From NCBI GenBank assembly GCA_021234155.1, contig JAJEKV010000035.1, forward strand, positions 6,819,891 through 6,883,890: a stretch of 64,000 nt of DNA, read 5' to 3'. Positions within the stretch are counted from its first letter, which is position 1. Each line of letters starts with the position of its first letter. The notes beneath the pieces are model-generated. The model was given only the letters and a program-made list of their open reading frames with translations. It searched no databases and had not been told where the DNA came from. Made by a program: the position numbers and the translations under genes. This DNA is from Isoetes taiwanensis. Lineage: Eukaryota; Streptophyta; Lycopodiopsida; Isoetales; Isoetaceae. Below, piece by piece: positions 34,826-46,609 of the stretch.

Positions 34826-35880
34826 TTTTTCTTCAAATAGATTTTTAGCCCTACTAAACTCAACAAATTTAACTTAACGCTTGAATGAAGTGATCTATGC
34901 AATGGTATTAAATTGAATCAAAGTTCAAGATACTGCTTAATTTTCTAAGATTAGAGGACCATGTCCAAACATGATAATAGGAGCCATTCAAGGACTATAG
35001 GAATGATCAATAACTAGGGAAATAACATGTGTTGTGATGTATACTAGAGACAATATTGGCATTCAAACAATGCACAAGTCCAACGCAAATAGAAACACGG
35101 AGATAAGCATGGAACCTAAGGCCTAAGACAATGCTAGAAAATATTAGATCAATTGAACAAAAGTTCCATGCAATCGATTAGAACTATATAGATTCTCCAA
35201 GTTCCGAAGGGCATGTTGAAATAATATGTTCCCAATAAGCCTGGATGTTGCATCTCCGACTCTCAATTAAATGATCAAATGTTGGAGATGTCTGAACAAA
35301 GTTTAAAATGAAACGCACTAATTTGCTCCAAACGCACTTTAAAAGGAATCTTTGAAAGATTTCCTAAAATTCCCCAAAAAAGATCAATTTTCTCGGTATA
35401 GTTGTGACATGTGTGACAATTTGAATATTTTAGGCACCATTTTTGAGGGGGGATTTGAACTCAGCTTCCATTAAAAAAAAAATTGATACCCTTTTTTGGC
35501 CCCCTAGTTTGCTTTGAGAAATAGTAACATTTTCAAGGACTAAAAAAAATAGACATTGAAAAAAAACAACAAGTCTACTAGAGTGCCAAAAAGGTATTAT
35601 ATTTAAAGTTTTTAAAATCATTACAGGATTATGAACAAAATTGTAAAAAATTCAACATATTTTGACATTGTCTCACTGAAGCTCACTGTTGCCTTATATA
35701 CATGCTCTTATTTGCTCTGCCGGCTCGCTATAGACTTCTGTATACCGAGATGGCCATGTAAGTATCCAACCTTGATTTTTTCAAAATTTATAATGTATTT
35801 ATTTTTTGTAGTCCATAGTGTCTTCCAAACAAATTTCTAGGTGGTATACATTCATACCACAATAGATAGTAATATGTGGA
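34826..35880. other. Stretch with no recognisable gene
   Basis: AT-rich. The segment AGTTTAAAATGAAACGCACT at 35301 recurs inverted near 39237-39256, a sign of another dispersed repeat. No gene motif. Confidence 0.4.
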
Positions 35881-35903
35881 CATAGTACGCCAGATAGTTC
35901 ACA

Positions 35904-36170
35904 CGGTATAAATTTATACCGCAAGAGGACTCAAACGGTATATATTTATACCGCTCTCTCGGTATAAATTTATACCGCGAGAGTTCTCTCGGTATAAACT
36001 TATACCGCGAGAGTTCTCTCGGTATAAATTTATCCCGGATTTATATATTTTTATGTATATATAGTATATATATACTATATATATAGTATATAACAAAAGT
36101 AAAAAAGTCAACTCTTGCCGTATAAATTTATACGGTAAGAGTTCTAGCGGTGTAAATTTATACCATTTTT
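35904..36170. repeat. Array of GGTATAAATTTATACC palindromes
   Basis: At least six hairpin units: CGGTATAAATTTATACCG or variants at about 35908, 35938, 35959, 35991 and 36020, then after an AT-rich gap 36118 and 36149. Between them GCGAGAGTTCTCTCG spacers are themselves palindromic. Some units have single changes on one arm (TAAACTTATACC; TTTATCCCGG). An internal (TA)-rich stretch (36040-36090) also folds back. Confidence 0.85.
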
Positions 36171-38021
36171 TTTTATAGGTACGAACGCTAAACCCTCTCT
36201 GACTTCGGTGGGGCAACCAAGTTAGTGAAAAAATTTTGTCGGATCAGGTCCCGGTAAAAACGTTAATATATATATACTATATACTATGCAATCATTTTAA
36301 GATATGCTCAAAAGGCGGCAACGGGAAGGCGGCAGGGCGGCAACGGCCATAAGCTCAGTTGATCATTTCGTATAACCCATTCCCATCCCCATATGTTTCT
36401 ATGTGATTCATCTGTGATCTTTATAGCTCTTCTTGAGAGCTCGAAGCCTTAATCTTGTGGAATTTTTCAGTTTCAGTTTCAGATCTCTGCAGGGAATATA
36501 TTCTAGGTTGAAGCATAACTTAGCTGCAACGCCAGGCAATCAGAGCACGGGACGCCTATGCAGTCGGCATAAAGGAGGCTTTGCCAGATCTGAGGAAGGA
36601 ACAAATCCCGTTGACACAGTATGCAGATCATGAATCAGGACAATGACAATCCGAGAACAAATCTGAGACAACGCTTTCGGCGTAGAGAAGGGATTTTGTT
36701 GAACTTCACGCTTTGGCAGTAAGGTTTTTGGGGTTTTTTGATTTTGTACATGATTCCGATGTTTTGGGCTTGAAGGCGGTTGTGGATTGGGTTGCATCTC
36801 CCATCGTGTTTATGCACAGTAGAGATGTAACGCAGGAACAACAGACAAATTTTAACCCACGAAAAATTTTTGTATTTCCCTATTCTGTAATGTAATTTCG
36901 TATAACCCATTCACTTTTAGTTTTCAGATCTCTACAGGGTAACTCGCAGTACTTGTGTAGGAAATAGGCTCTACAGACAATCTCAACACAGCAACAAAGG
37001 CATTCTACGAAGCATCCGGCAGAGCTGCAGTTGTAGCAAGCATTGATTCCATAGGCAGGGCGGCAATTCAGGGATACCCATGAGATCGTCATGCTCGGAA
37101 GGGAATTTGATGCCCAGGGACGAATATTGTGAGGCTGGATCAGATAATAGATACGAAAGGCAGGGGGTTGAGTATTTAAGAGACGGTTATCAGGGGCCCT
37201 AGTTGCTGAGCGTCAAGGAAGGGAGTCCAGCTAAGGACTTTCAAATCTGGGCAAACTCCGGGCGGCAGGAGATGGTGGTGGCAGCAGGCTATAAGAATGG
37301 ATGTTCGAGAGGTAGCAGGCTATGGGGATAACGATAAGGGGACAGAATATTGTGCCAGAATGATAGATAAGGATGAATGGCAGCATGGGATTCCAAAATC
37401 CAACAGATGGAAAAAGGATGAGGCATCGGAAATCCAAAATCCCACATGATGGGAAAAGGATCTGAGAATAATTTTGGGCATTAGCGAGCCCATTACTATT
37501 AAGGTTTTTCCCCGAAAACCCTTCGGGGCGGGGTTTTTTAATCCTGATAGTAATCGGCGTCACTAATGTAGTCCAGGTCAGTGCAACTCTGTTACCGCTG
37601 GGCACCACTATTGGGCACCAAGAACATGCGGAATAATTGTAAAAAAGGAAAGGAACTAAGTGTCGGGACAGTGAGAAGCCTCCGACCGACCACCAGGATA
37701 GAGCGGGTTCAACCTGCCGGCTGGTGTTCTATTTCCACATTCGAGTTCAGGTGCACCAAAAACTAAGGGTTCATAATCTGACCCACTATTAAAGGTGGGA
37801 CAGTGGAATCCACAATGTGTACAGCTCAAAGCTGTTGATAGCGAAGCATTCTCGCATGGCCACGAAGCCAAATATAAGCGGGGTGCCGGTACCAATAGAG
37901 AAAAGTTAAGCCTTCAGAAAAGGCTACATTGTAAATCAGCATGATGTGCTAGTAGCACCCGTAAGGGAGCTCGCCCATGCTACATAAGTCCACGGGCCTC
38001 AGGGTACAAGGGACAATAATG
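36171..38021. other. Unassigned stretch with coding-like scraps
   Basis: Plus-strand scraps read ARDAYAVGIKEALPDLRKEQ (about 36545-36605) and NTATKAFYEASGRAAVVAS (about 36985-37045), each ending in stops. They look like former exons, but I cannot name the family. A GC-rich hairpin with AAAACCCTTCGGGGCGGGGTTTT lies at about 37515. The 37560-38000 portion is GC-richer and non-coding. Confidence 0.3.

Positions 38022-38080
<59 letters not shown>
38022..38080. repeat. (TATC)n microsatellite
   Basis: About fourteen uninterrupted TATC tetranucleotides, followed by a TA-rich run. Confidence 0.95.
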
Positions 38081-39560
38081 ATATAAAATATATATATACA
38101 TATATAATATATACCGTGTCCTTGTGGAGTCATTCTTGCCCCCCAAAGGTTTTGCAACTTAATATTGATGAAATAACACACTTAAGGGATAATTTTATAC
38201 ATTAATATTAGTTTTTTAGTTCAAAAAGTTCTAAATCGATTCTAAAATTTCTGAGCTTGTAATGCAATACTAGAGCATAAATTAGTCAAATCATGTTGTT
38301 ATTTTTACTTTTTTTACTCTACACACATGCTAACTTCACTTTAACAGCTTAAAAGTTGCTACTAAAAGCAAGAAACCCCAAAAAGAACCCCAAAATGTTA
38401 CGGAGACACGAAAGTTCTAAGAAGGAAAGCACATGATTTGTCTAAAGGGGTGCGAAAGTAGCAACCCCTCGGAAGTTTACCTATTCATTTGCAAAACAGA
38501 CGAGGAAAGGGCAAGACAGATAAACACTTTGTTGGTAAAGAAATGAGCAAATGACACCATCGCTACTGAGATGACAAAATTGCGATGAAGATGCTCAACA
38601 TTGACAAGGAGGATGACTATCTTTCGAGCATCACCACGATTGTGATTGGTTTTGTGCAAGCCTAGAGGCGTGTACTAATACATCTTCGAGAACAACAACG
38701 AAGGGCATGGAAGCACAAACCTTCATTCAACTTTTGCTTCCTCGGTGTAAATTTTATATCGGCATCCTCAACCCGAAACTTCAAAGCTAATTGTGAAATA
38801 TTGTGGATGTATTAGCGTCTGTAATACTATGTGATGCAAAAACAATGGTTTGTCATTCAAGCGGTTTGTTCAACCGGCTCGGATGTGTTTTAAGGTCAAC
38901 TAAGGCGTTTAGCCAAAGCGGTTGTAAAAAAGAATTTTTTTTTCCTCTATAAGCGCCAACAAAAAATTTTCAGGGGACAAGGTACAAAAGCATTTAATTT
39001 TTTCATATGAATTTGCCCCATAATAAATCTTTGGCTTTCGTAGCAGTTCTTTTCCCCTCCAAAATGTGATTTTTTTTTTTGGTTTCCTCCATAACGTTAA
39101 GCCTTCCTAAAATGTCTGTTTTCATGAGCAGTTTTGTAAATATTTGGACTAAAGATAATAAAAGGATCCTTTTTAGGGGGATTTTAAAATTTTGTAAATT
39201 TTCAGAAGGAATCTTTCAAACGCACTTCTTAAATAAGTGCGTTTCATTTTAAACATTGTTTCTGCAAGTAGTTTAATGAACGTAATATAGTAAGAAGCCG
39301 TGCTTGGTTGTCTTCAGGATTTACTCTCACATCGAATCCATAAACATTGAAAGAAATTGTTCTAAGCTTCAAAACTACGAACAAAGCTTTCAAAGTTAAC
39401 AAAGTTCTGACATGTTTTGGCAATAGCACGCACAAGACTTGCTTCATTTATCTCTTGGAACCTAGCATTAGAAAAAAATATGGTGCTGATGAACAAAACT
39501 CAACTACTAGACAAAAGGTACAGACATTATACCATCCATTACATTAAAGTGGGGCTCATG
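38081..39560. other. Stretch with no recognisable gene
   Basis: AT-rich DNA with short ORFs only. Around 39186-39256 lies an inverted match to 35300-35355. Confidence 0.4.
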
Positions 39561-39564
39561 CAAT

Positions 39565-39690
39565 TTCCACTTTTTTCCAGAACCTTGTTATTTCAATCCG
39601 AAAGGACGTGTAAATCAGTTGAGGCCCCATTATTGTCTAATAAGAAGACTTATTTCTCGTGTGAATAAAAAACTTAAAGAATACAAATGG
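39565..39690 (+). repeat. Dispersed repeat, copy 1
   Basis: About 125 bases match 60943-61085: CCAGAACCTTGTTATTTCAA, then GGACGTGTAAATCA and CCCATTATTGTCTAATAAGA. Non-coding. Confidence 0.65.
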
Positions 39691-40007
39691 CCTCCATTTC
39701 TTGGATGAGGAGTCGAGAAACTAAAAACACATCTAAAACCAATGAAATAGTTTATTTTCTCCAAATAAAGTGCTAGTTTTCAATGAATTTTTATTCATAA
39801 ACAAGATCATTATAATATAATTTATAGTGCGATGAGATCATAGCGGCTGTGCTGTCACATACAACCTTTTTGCACATGGACCAACTAACGGGAACAATGC
39901 ATGGAGCACCTCCGACATGTTCCAAGCCACAGGAACAACTAAGACGATAGAAATCTGTACGAGGTAACATCTAACTGTCCTTATTTCAGATGCTACCTTT
40001 TCAACCC

Positions 40008-40085
40008 TTGGCCTCCTTGGCCTAATGGTTACGGGAAATTATTCTAATTTTCTCAAGGCCAAGATTTAGGGGTTCAAACTTTCTT
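40008..40085 (+). mobile_element. Possible tRNA-derived SINE head
   Basis: TGGCCTAATGGTTACGG (about 40019) resembles a pol III A box. GGGGTTCAAACTTTC (about 40069), about 50 bases on, resembles a B box. Spacing fits a tRNA-like promoter, but no cloverleaf with an acceptor stem is evident. A SINE head is more likely than a tRNA gene. Confidence 0.3.
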
Positions 40086-40321
40086 TATATTATTGTAGCT
40101 CCATGGTGGAGGTATGAATCCTCCAAGGGCAGTACATTAAGAAGCTTTTTGATTTGGTATGTTTATTTCTATTCATATAACATTTCACAAACACCACAGT
40201 AAGAAGAGGATCCATTCCGCTATTTCTTCTCAAATTTAAAGGGCATTTAAATTCTTTCTCCTGCGAGGGAGATTTGTCAAAGGAAAATTCAATCCTTCTT
40301 GATCTATTGATCAAGGGGGAG

Positions 40322-40538
40322 TGTTAGAATATAGAAACATGGTCAATTAGGTCAAGGATTGATGACATGGCAAGTGCCATATGATCACGCTTAGATGGCA
40401 ATCCAAATCATATGAGGAGTCATAGCCTCTAGTGTAGAGACGTGTCCTTTTGTAGGTTTTTACCTATATATGTACACATTTGGCTCATATAAGCTAATTC
40501 AATCTATTCTATATGGTTATCTTAATTTAAGAAATTAG
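40322..40538 (+). repeat. Candidate LTR (Copia-like)
   Basis: A polypurine stretch AAGGGGGAG is followed by TGTTAGAATATAG, and about 215 bases later by TGGTAAGCAGGTTATGAGCC, a disturbed version of the TGGTATCAGAGCC primer site for initiator tRNA-Met. This arrangement suggests an LTR whose internal region is largely lost. A minus-strand scrap near 40860-40990 does not clearly belong to it. Confidence 0.35.
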
Positions 40539-41423
40539 TGGTAAGCAGGTTATGAGCCAAAGTGGAGGATATGATAAATATCTCATCCACTGCAATTCTC
40601 AGTGGCTCATACAAAAAATTAGGAGGTTTCCCCAAGGCTTGAAAAATATCTTAAGCTCTACCAAATTTTTTGTCGCTTTTCTTTAATATATACCGGATAT
40701 AACATATAACAAGATAAATTTACCAGATTTTATACATTAAATTACGTTATTTTCTATCAAAAATTTTTCAGCACCACAAATTTAGACCAGTAGTTTTTAA
40801 TTGGACCAGACAAACAAAGGGGTTTACCAAGTACTTTTTGAACACTAGATCTCTCTTGACCTTGCCTTTTTTGTCTATCATTTCTCTCCCCTAAACCTTG
40901 TTCTTACCACCATCTTGATCTCTTTTCACCATAGCCACCTCTAGAATCTCCATATTCCTTAGAAACTACAGCATATTGATTAAAAGCCTCTCTAAAAAGA
41001 CAATGCTACGAAATGGGAGAAATGAACGCAAAGAAAAGCGGGCGCGAGACGGGTAAGCTGAAGAGTCCCCCAATGGCCTGGTTATCCAATGCAATGTACC
41101 AAAGGACCCTCTGAAATATACCACTATCACTGTTAATAGAATCTCCGTCACGTTAGCGTTACTACCATCAGAGAACAGAATCTCCAATGGGAATGGATTC
41201 TCAGAGATTGGAACTGAATATTCACTGTTGTCTTTGGGAGCCATTGGGAGCATAGCACCTTCTTTTTTTCTTTCGCCTATTCGGATCTTCCCTTCCCAAT
41301 AACATTTGCAGTTTTGGGCTTCAGCTTCAACTTCTTTTCTTTTACCTGCTCGATGTTGCCCTTCGAACTGCCTCTGCCAGTTTCTGTTTCTGTTTTGCAT
41401 GTCTTGTTTAGTTTTGAAGGATG

Positions 41424-43065
41424 TTTGTTATGCTATTAATGGCTGCTTTAAGCATAAAATTAAACGGCCGATTGGTGATGAGCTGCAACGTGTTGAGGCT
41501 TCTTTCCGATGAGCTAGTGGCCTACTAAATTGTTAGGTGCCATTGATTGCACACATGTTGATATTAATAGGCCATTTATAGGTGGTGCAGATTATTATGA
41601 TAGAAAGCAACGTCACTTAGTAATTTTGCAAGCAATATTTGACACAATAAAAGGTTCACTGATGTAGTCATTGGCTTCACTGATGTACTCATTGGCTTAC
41701 CAGGCTCTGTACACAATGCTCGAGTTCTTAGACTTACAAAATTTGCACATAGAGCACAATATCGGCAGATATTATATGCATAGCTACCCTGAACGAGAAC
41801 GGGAACTCGGACCCAAAATTCAGAACGGGAACGGGAACGGATGGGAATGGGAACGTCCAACCTTCAAATTTTTTAAAAATTCAAACGGTTTTGGAGTTCC
41901 CTTTGCATGTAGATCATCATAGAATACTTAGAATAGAAAAAAGTGAAATATATAGTGATGTGTAAACGTCTGTTTAATGCTCATTTAAAGTTTGAAAACA
42001 ATAATTTTAAGAAGTTATAAGCTTTTAGAAAAAACATATAACTAGAATATAGTAACTGAAAACACATAAAACTGAAAACACCTTTAATACCAACATAAAA
42101 CTTTAGTTTGGGAAGATTTCAAATTGCAAAAATATGGAAACATGACTTGGAAACGATTTTTATTGCAAAGTTAACAAATTATGTGGCAAAAGGTTGCATT
42201 TAGCAGATGCTTTAATTTCACAGTGAAGAATAAATCTTAATCCTTGTAAAAAACTCGTATGAACAAAAACGTTTAGTGGGCTTGCAGGTAGGAGGTAGGC
42301 AACAAAGTGCAAGCTCCAGCAGCAGATCCGATCATCCGATAACAGTGTCGACCGCCCAAAATACAGCAGGCCAAAAAAATAGGAGGAAAAAAATAGCATT
42401 GTTTTAAATCATATTCGACGCTTTCTTTTTTCCATTCCTTTGTGAATTTAGTTCCCAAAAAATTTTCTACCGGGAACTCAAGTTCCCATTTATGGGAACT
42501 TCGTCCAAATCGAAGTTCCCGGTAGCACATGTAGTGGGAACTTGGCTAGGAGTTCCCGGAACTCAGGATGCTCGGGAACGGAGTTGGGAACGGGAACCAA
42601 GTTCGGAACTTGGTTCCCGGTAGCTATGATTATATGAGCCACGCATCCCAATCAATGGGAACTATAGTTTACGTCCTTATGTTGTTGGTGATAAGGGCTA
42701 TTATCTTACCTCATGGCTCTTGACTTCGTATGTAGGAGATCCATCCGATCTTGATGCGCTTAAAAATTTCTTTAGCATGAAGCACATTCAAGCAATATTG
42801 TTCAACGAAATGCTTGCATTCTACTTTGGCTATGGACATCGACTTCGTACCGCCTCTTATATTCTCATGTTGTTTACTTCACAACCTATTGCTTGAGATG
42901 AGAGAGATCGATGTTGAATTTGAGCTTGAAGAGCTTCGACGATTGGCCGAAGAGGAGGAGTCGTCAGATGATGACGAGGAGGAAGAGGCACAACAGGTTC
43001 AACAAGTGGATGATGCGGCGGCCATACGATCCAGCTTTGCGCAATATCTTGTATTTAATGCATGA
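41424..43065 (+). pseudogene. PIF/Harbinger transposase, split by an inserted element
   Basis: Pieces: RPIGDELQRVEASF (about 41470), then AIDCTHVDINRP and YYDRKQRHLVILQAIFDT (41541-41650; first catalytic Asp in DCTH), and after a frameshift/stop LIGLPGSVHNARVLR (about 41690; second catalytic region GxPGSVHDxRV, with Asn in place of the usual Asp) up to RQILY at 41778. The protein resumes at 42637 with YSLRPYVVGDKGYYLTSWLL, an abbreviated third-acid region, CCLLHNLLLEM (42862) and the acidic tail EEEESSDDDEEEEA to a stop at 43065. Removing the inserted 850 bases plus one target copy restores one continuous frame across the join. The enzyme would cut and move DDE-type elements. Internal stops and the lost region make it inactive. 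No Myb-like partner is seen. Confidence 0.8.
41779..42628. mobile_element. 850-bp hAT-like non-autonomous element with 8-bp target duplication
   Basis: Ends are CATAGCTACC (41779-41788) and GGTAGCTATG (42619-42628), perfect inverted complements. They are flanked on both sides by ATTATATG (41771-41778 and 42629-42636). Subterminal regions are rich in GGGAAC/GTTCCC repeats on both sides. An 8-bp duplication is the hallmark of hAT elements. No transposase coding sequence is seen inside, so it is a MITE-like passenger. Confidence 0.85.
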
Positions 43066-43665
43066 GGTCATTTTTTTCACATCAAACTATATTTCTTCCA
43101 AAATGCTAGCAAAACGTCCACACATAAGGCTAAAATAGGGCTGAAATAGGCTGAAACAGTCTGCACATAGGGCTGAACTCCTGCAAATAGTTGCTTGAAA
43201 TGGGTTTCCAAAATTGAATGCCTGATAGCAGTCAAGTCTCCAGCCCAATTGTGGTCTTGGATGTAAAGTCACTTTTTCTTAATGGAAATAATAAATTGGG
43301 GGCTTTGTGATGAAAGAGAAAGGACATTTGGTATAAAATCCAAAAGTTTGTGAACCTCAAATCCCTGCTCATGACAAACCTCTATTGTCCCTCTATCTTC
43401 CCACTATGTTCTTAGATAAATCAATCTATGTTCTATCTTCCCTCTATGTTATTTGGAAAATGTAGGTGCCAGGGCTCTATTCCTTCCCTTCAGGTGTGTG
43501 CACAAATTGCCTATCTACTGCTTAATTTCAGAAGTATGCACATAATGCGTATTTGTTGCCTTTGCATATGCACAATTTGTCTAATTACTGCGGTAATTTT
43601 TCTTTGATCTTGTTGTGGGCATGTACCTCAGACAGAGAACTGTTGGAAATATAATTTCGTGGCAA

Positions 43666-43762
43666 ATCTAGGTTGTTGGAGAAATGGATATCTTTTGGTG
43701 AAACAATAAAATATCTAGGTTGTTGGAGGAATGGATACCTTTTGCTGAAACAATGGAATACC
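43666..43762. repeat. 47-bp tandem duplication
   Basis: ATCTAGGTTGTTGGAG begins at 43666 and again at 43713, each followed by (A/G)AATGGATA(T/C)CTTTTG. Confidence 0.75.
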
Positions 43763-44453
43763 TTTTGCATGAACATCGTTTTTGGAAATTCCATAGTTAT
43801 ATTTTACTATTGCTTTTTAATATTGCACTCTTGTTGCACTATTGTAGTTGATCTTGTAACTGAAAGAGTATAGATGAAAAAGCACTGAAGCTCAGATTTC
43901 TAATGTAAGGTTATGATTTTATGAGTAAACATTGTAATGTCCGATGTGAATGCTATCTTTAACCAATTATGTTATGTTATTAAATATACCATAACTAAAT
44001 AGGTGTCCATGCATCTTAACGGATTCTGTTATGTATAAAATTAACATAACAATTCCAGTCTGCATTCAGTCTTAACGGAATCCGTTAGATTAATATTAAG
44101 ATAACCAGTGGTGCGTAAGAGGCATTATGTTAACCTTAGTTTAAGATAATAAAGTGGGGTTAAAATCTATTTTTTAAGATAATTTAACCAATGGTGTGAA
44201 AGTCCCTAACTCCAATAACTTTTGACGCTACAACACACAACGCCATAGCTGGTGCCTTAGATAAGGATTGTTTTTGCTAGAGCATCTGGATAGGGATTGG
44301 TTTTGCCAGATTGCTCTGTGCAATTCATAAGAGTTCTCTTGGTGAGGGAAAGAGGCTCTGACAGGCCACTAGATTTGGCTCGTAAACACAGTGCCGGCAT
44401 ATATTCCCGCAAACCCTTCCTTTGTTTACTTTCTGAATCAAAACAGAAACTAG

Positions 44454-44641
44454 AAGCTGGAGCATGAGGTTCCATAGTTATAACTAAGCTGAAATAGATA
44501 TGGCTCCAAGAATTAAAATCTTCGGACCAAGAAAAGCATAGCGCCAAAAGCTGGAGCATGAGCTTCCATAGTTATAACTAAGCCAAAATAGATATGGCTC
44601 CAAGAATTGAAAGCCTGGGACCAACAAACGCATAGCGCCAA
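44454..44641. repeat. 94-bp tandem duplication
   Basis: Units 44454-44547 and 44548-44641 share AAGCTGGAGCATGAG and CCATAGTTATAACTAAGC and differ at about 10 % of positions. Confidence 0.8.
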
Positions 44642-45269
44642 GAATTGGAGGCATGGCGATTTGGAGATTTCTTCCATTTTCGGTATCTTCGTCCATTATC
44701 CACTACAACCATCATATTTATCATATTTTTGGCTATTGAACAATGTAAGCTCCACTATGGAGACGTAGCATGGGTATGGAGGATGTAGCGTAATCTCAAA
44801 GCAATGAATTAGAGGCATGTCGGAAAATGAAAGGCCCAAAGGTATGTACCAAATTTCAAATTTCAAATTGGGCGGAAAAAACAAATATAGGGTACATTAA
44901 TGTATAAAAAAAATCAAGTTTGAGAAAGACAAAGGTTTTAATAATGGCTATATTTCGATATACGTAATTAAGAGAGTTTTCTATTTTTACCACATAATAC
45001 AGAGTCTAAACAGAAGGGCTCCATCAATCTCAAGCCCCCATAGCCAGATCCAATGCTTAAACCCTGTAATTCTTTTTCTCAAATGGGTTTCGTAGAGGCA
45101 AGAAGAAGTTGTCACATACAAAGGGAAAAATGCTCTCCACATCTTCCCGAAAAAGTCAGCCTGTTACAAAGAGTTTCTAATTCCAAAAACTAGTAATCAT
45201 ATATATAGGAAGAATAGCGCCATTAGAAAATACATAGGAGATGGTGTCCCATTTTTTACTAGTTCAATT

Positions 45270-45507
45270 CGTATTCAATGGTTTAATGCATATGTTTAAT
45301 GCATAGCTTTCATAGGTTTTGCATAAGTTTACATAGGTTTAATGAATAGGTTTACATAGGTTTAATACATAGGTCTGATATGCTTTCATAGGTTTAATGC
45401 ATGGGTTTACATGATGCATTTCAATAGGCTTCCATAGGTTTAATGCATAGGTTTACATAAATTTAATGCATAGCTTTTATAAGTTTAATGCATAGGTTTA
45501 CATAGGT
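45270..45507. repeat. Minisatellite CATAGGTTTAATG
   Basis: About fifteen degenerate 13-16-base units (CATAGGTTTAATG / CATAGGTTTA). The array stops exactly where the truncated gypsy sequence begins at 45508. Confidence 0.8.
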
Positions 45508-45807
45508 TTGGTGCCCTTGTGTATTCAAGGTTACCAGGAAAAGCTTGATTTTGACCTCTTGGATGTTGGCCAGTATGATGTGGTGCTGGGGATAACATGG
45601 TTGCAACGGGTTAAGCCTACTGCAATAGATTGGAACACTCACCAGGTGACGCTGAAGCATGACGGACGTGAGATCTATCTGCAGGGGAGTCCTTTGACGG
45701 GAGCTTCCAAGATCGTGTCGTCGCTTCAGGTCAAGAAACTGGTACGTAAATCTTCCAATCAATGTTTTCTTCTATTTATTGATGAATGTTATCCTGCTGT
45801 TGAGTGA
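45508..45807 (+). pseudogene. Gypsy body 1: end of aspartic protease region
   Basis: The open frame starts abruptly at the minisatellite border and reads DFDLLDVGQYDVVLGITWLQ, the C-terminal half of the retropepsin domain. It ends at an in-frame TGA (45805-45807) before the RT frame. The active-site half is absent here; compare body 2 at 53733. Confidence 0.85.
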
Positions 45808-45813
45808 TGTCAT

Positions 45814-46609
45814 ATGAGTGCTGATAGTGAGGTCATTGAGAATTCAAAAGGTCAAAGAGAGTTGCAGGATTTGTTATCTGAATTTCAGGATGTGTTCCCT
45901 GAGGAACTACCTGAAGGTCTTCCACCTAGTAGAGAGATTGAACATGAGATTGATTTAGAGCCTGGATCCAAACCTGTGTTTCGTAGCCCTTATAAATTGT
46001 CCATATTGGAACAAGAGGAGGTAAAGAAGCAGGTTCATGAGCTGTTAGCCAAAGGGTTTGTGAGACCTAGCAAATCCCCTTATGGTGCTCCTGTCATTCT
46101 AGTTAAGAAAAAGGACGGATCAATGCGGATGTGCATCGATTATCGGGCCTTGAATAAGATCACGATCAAGAATAGGTATCCTTTGCCTAGGATTGACGAG
46201 ATTATGGATAGATTAACAGGAGCTAAATATTTTTCGAAGTTGGATTTGCGCAGTGGTTATCACCAGATAAGGGTGAAGGAGTCGGATGTGCATAAGACTG
46301 CCTTCAGGACCACCTTTGGTCATTTTGATTTTTTGGTGATGCCTTTTGGACTAACGAATGCTCCTCGCTACTTTTTTTCGAGAATGATGAATGAGGTTTT
46401 TGCAGGATGTCTTGATACTTTTGTTGAAGTATTTCTAGATGATATCCTGGTTTATAGCAAAACCTTGGATGAGCATTTGAATCATTTGCGTTCTGTGCTA
46501 ACTCTGCTCAGACAGCATAAGTTGTATGCAAAGATGTCAAAGTGTGAATTTTTGAAAGCACAACTGGAATATTTGGGCCACATTGTATCTGCTGAAGGTG
46601 TAGCTGTGT
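45814..46609 (+). pseudogene. Gypsy body 1: reverse transcriptase
   Basis: The RT domain continues in the same frame as the protease piece after the TGA. Motifs in order: [55 protein letters not shown] (first catalytic Asp present, GAT at 46243-46245), FGLTNAP and FLDDILVYS (catalytic DD). Beside FGLTNAP there is a three-base insertion and changed residues (RYFFSRMM against ATFSRMM in body 2). The frame runs on into the inverted-repeat insertion after SAEGVAV, so the polyprotein is cut there. Confidence 0.9.

Larger units (their letters stand above)
43066..45270. other. Stretch with no recognisable gene; contains local duplications
   Basis: Two local tandem duplications are listed separately. 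The rest is AT-rich with chance ORFs. Near 43990-44100 several TAACGGANTCNGTTA-type short inverted motifs occur. Near 44842 a segment matches 11680. Confidence 0.4.

Noticed and set aside
35904-36170. CRISPR-like or satellite interpretation of the palindrome array
   Set aside because: Units are self-complementary and the spacers are also repeats; too few units for a satellite.
37560-38000. GC-richer block considered as rRNA or organelle-derived DNA
   Set aside because: No conserved rRNA or organelle landmark could be recognised.
40966-41400. 144-codon minus ORF
   Set aside because: Overlaps the 5' part of the plus-strand Harbinger relic and shows no recognisable domain.
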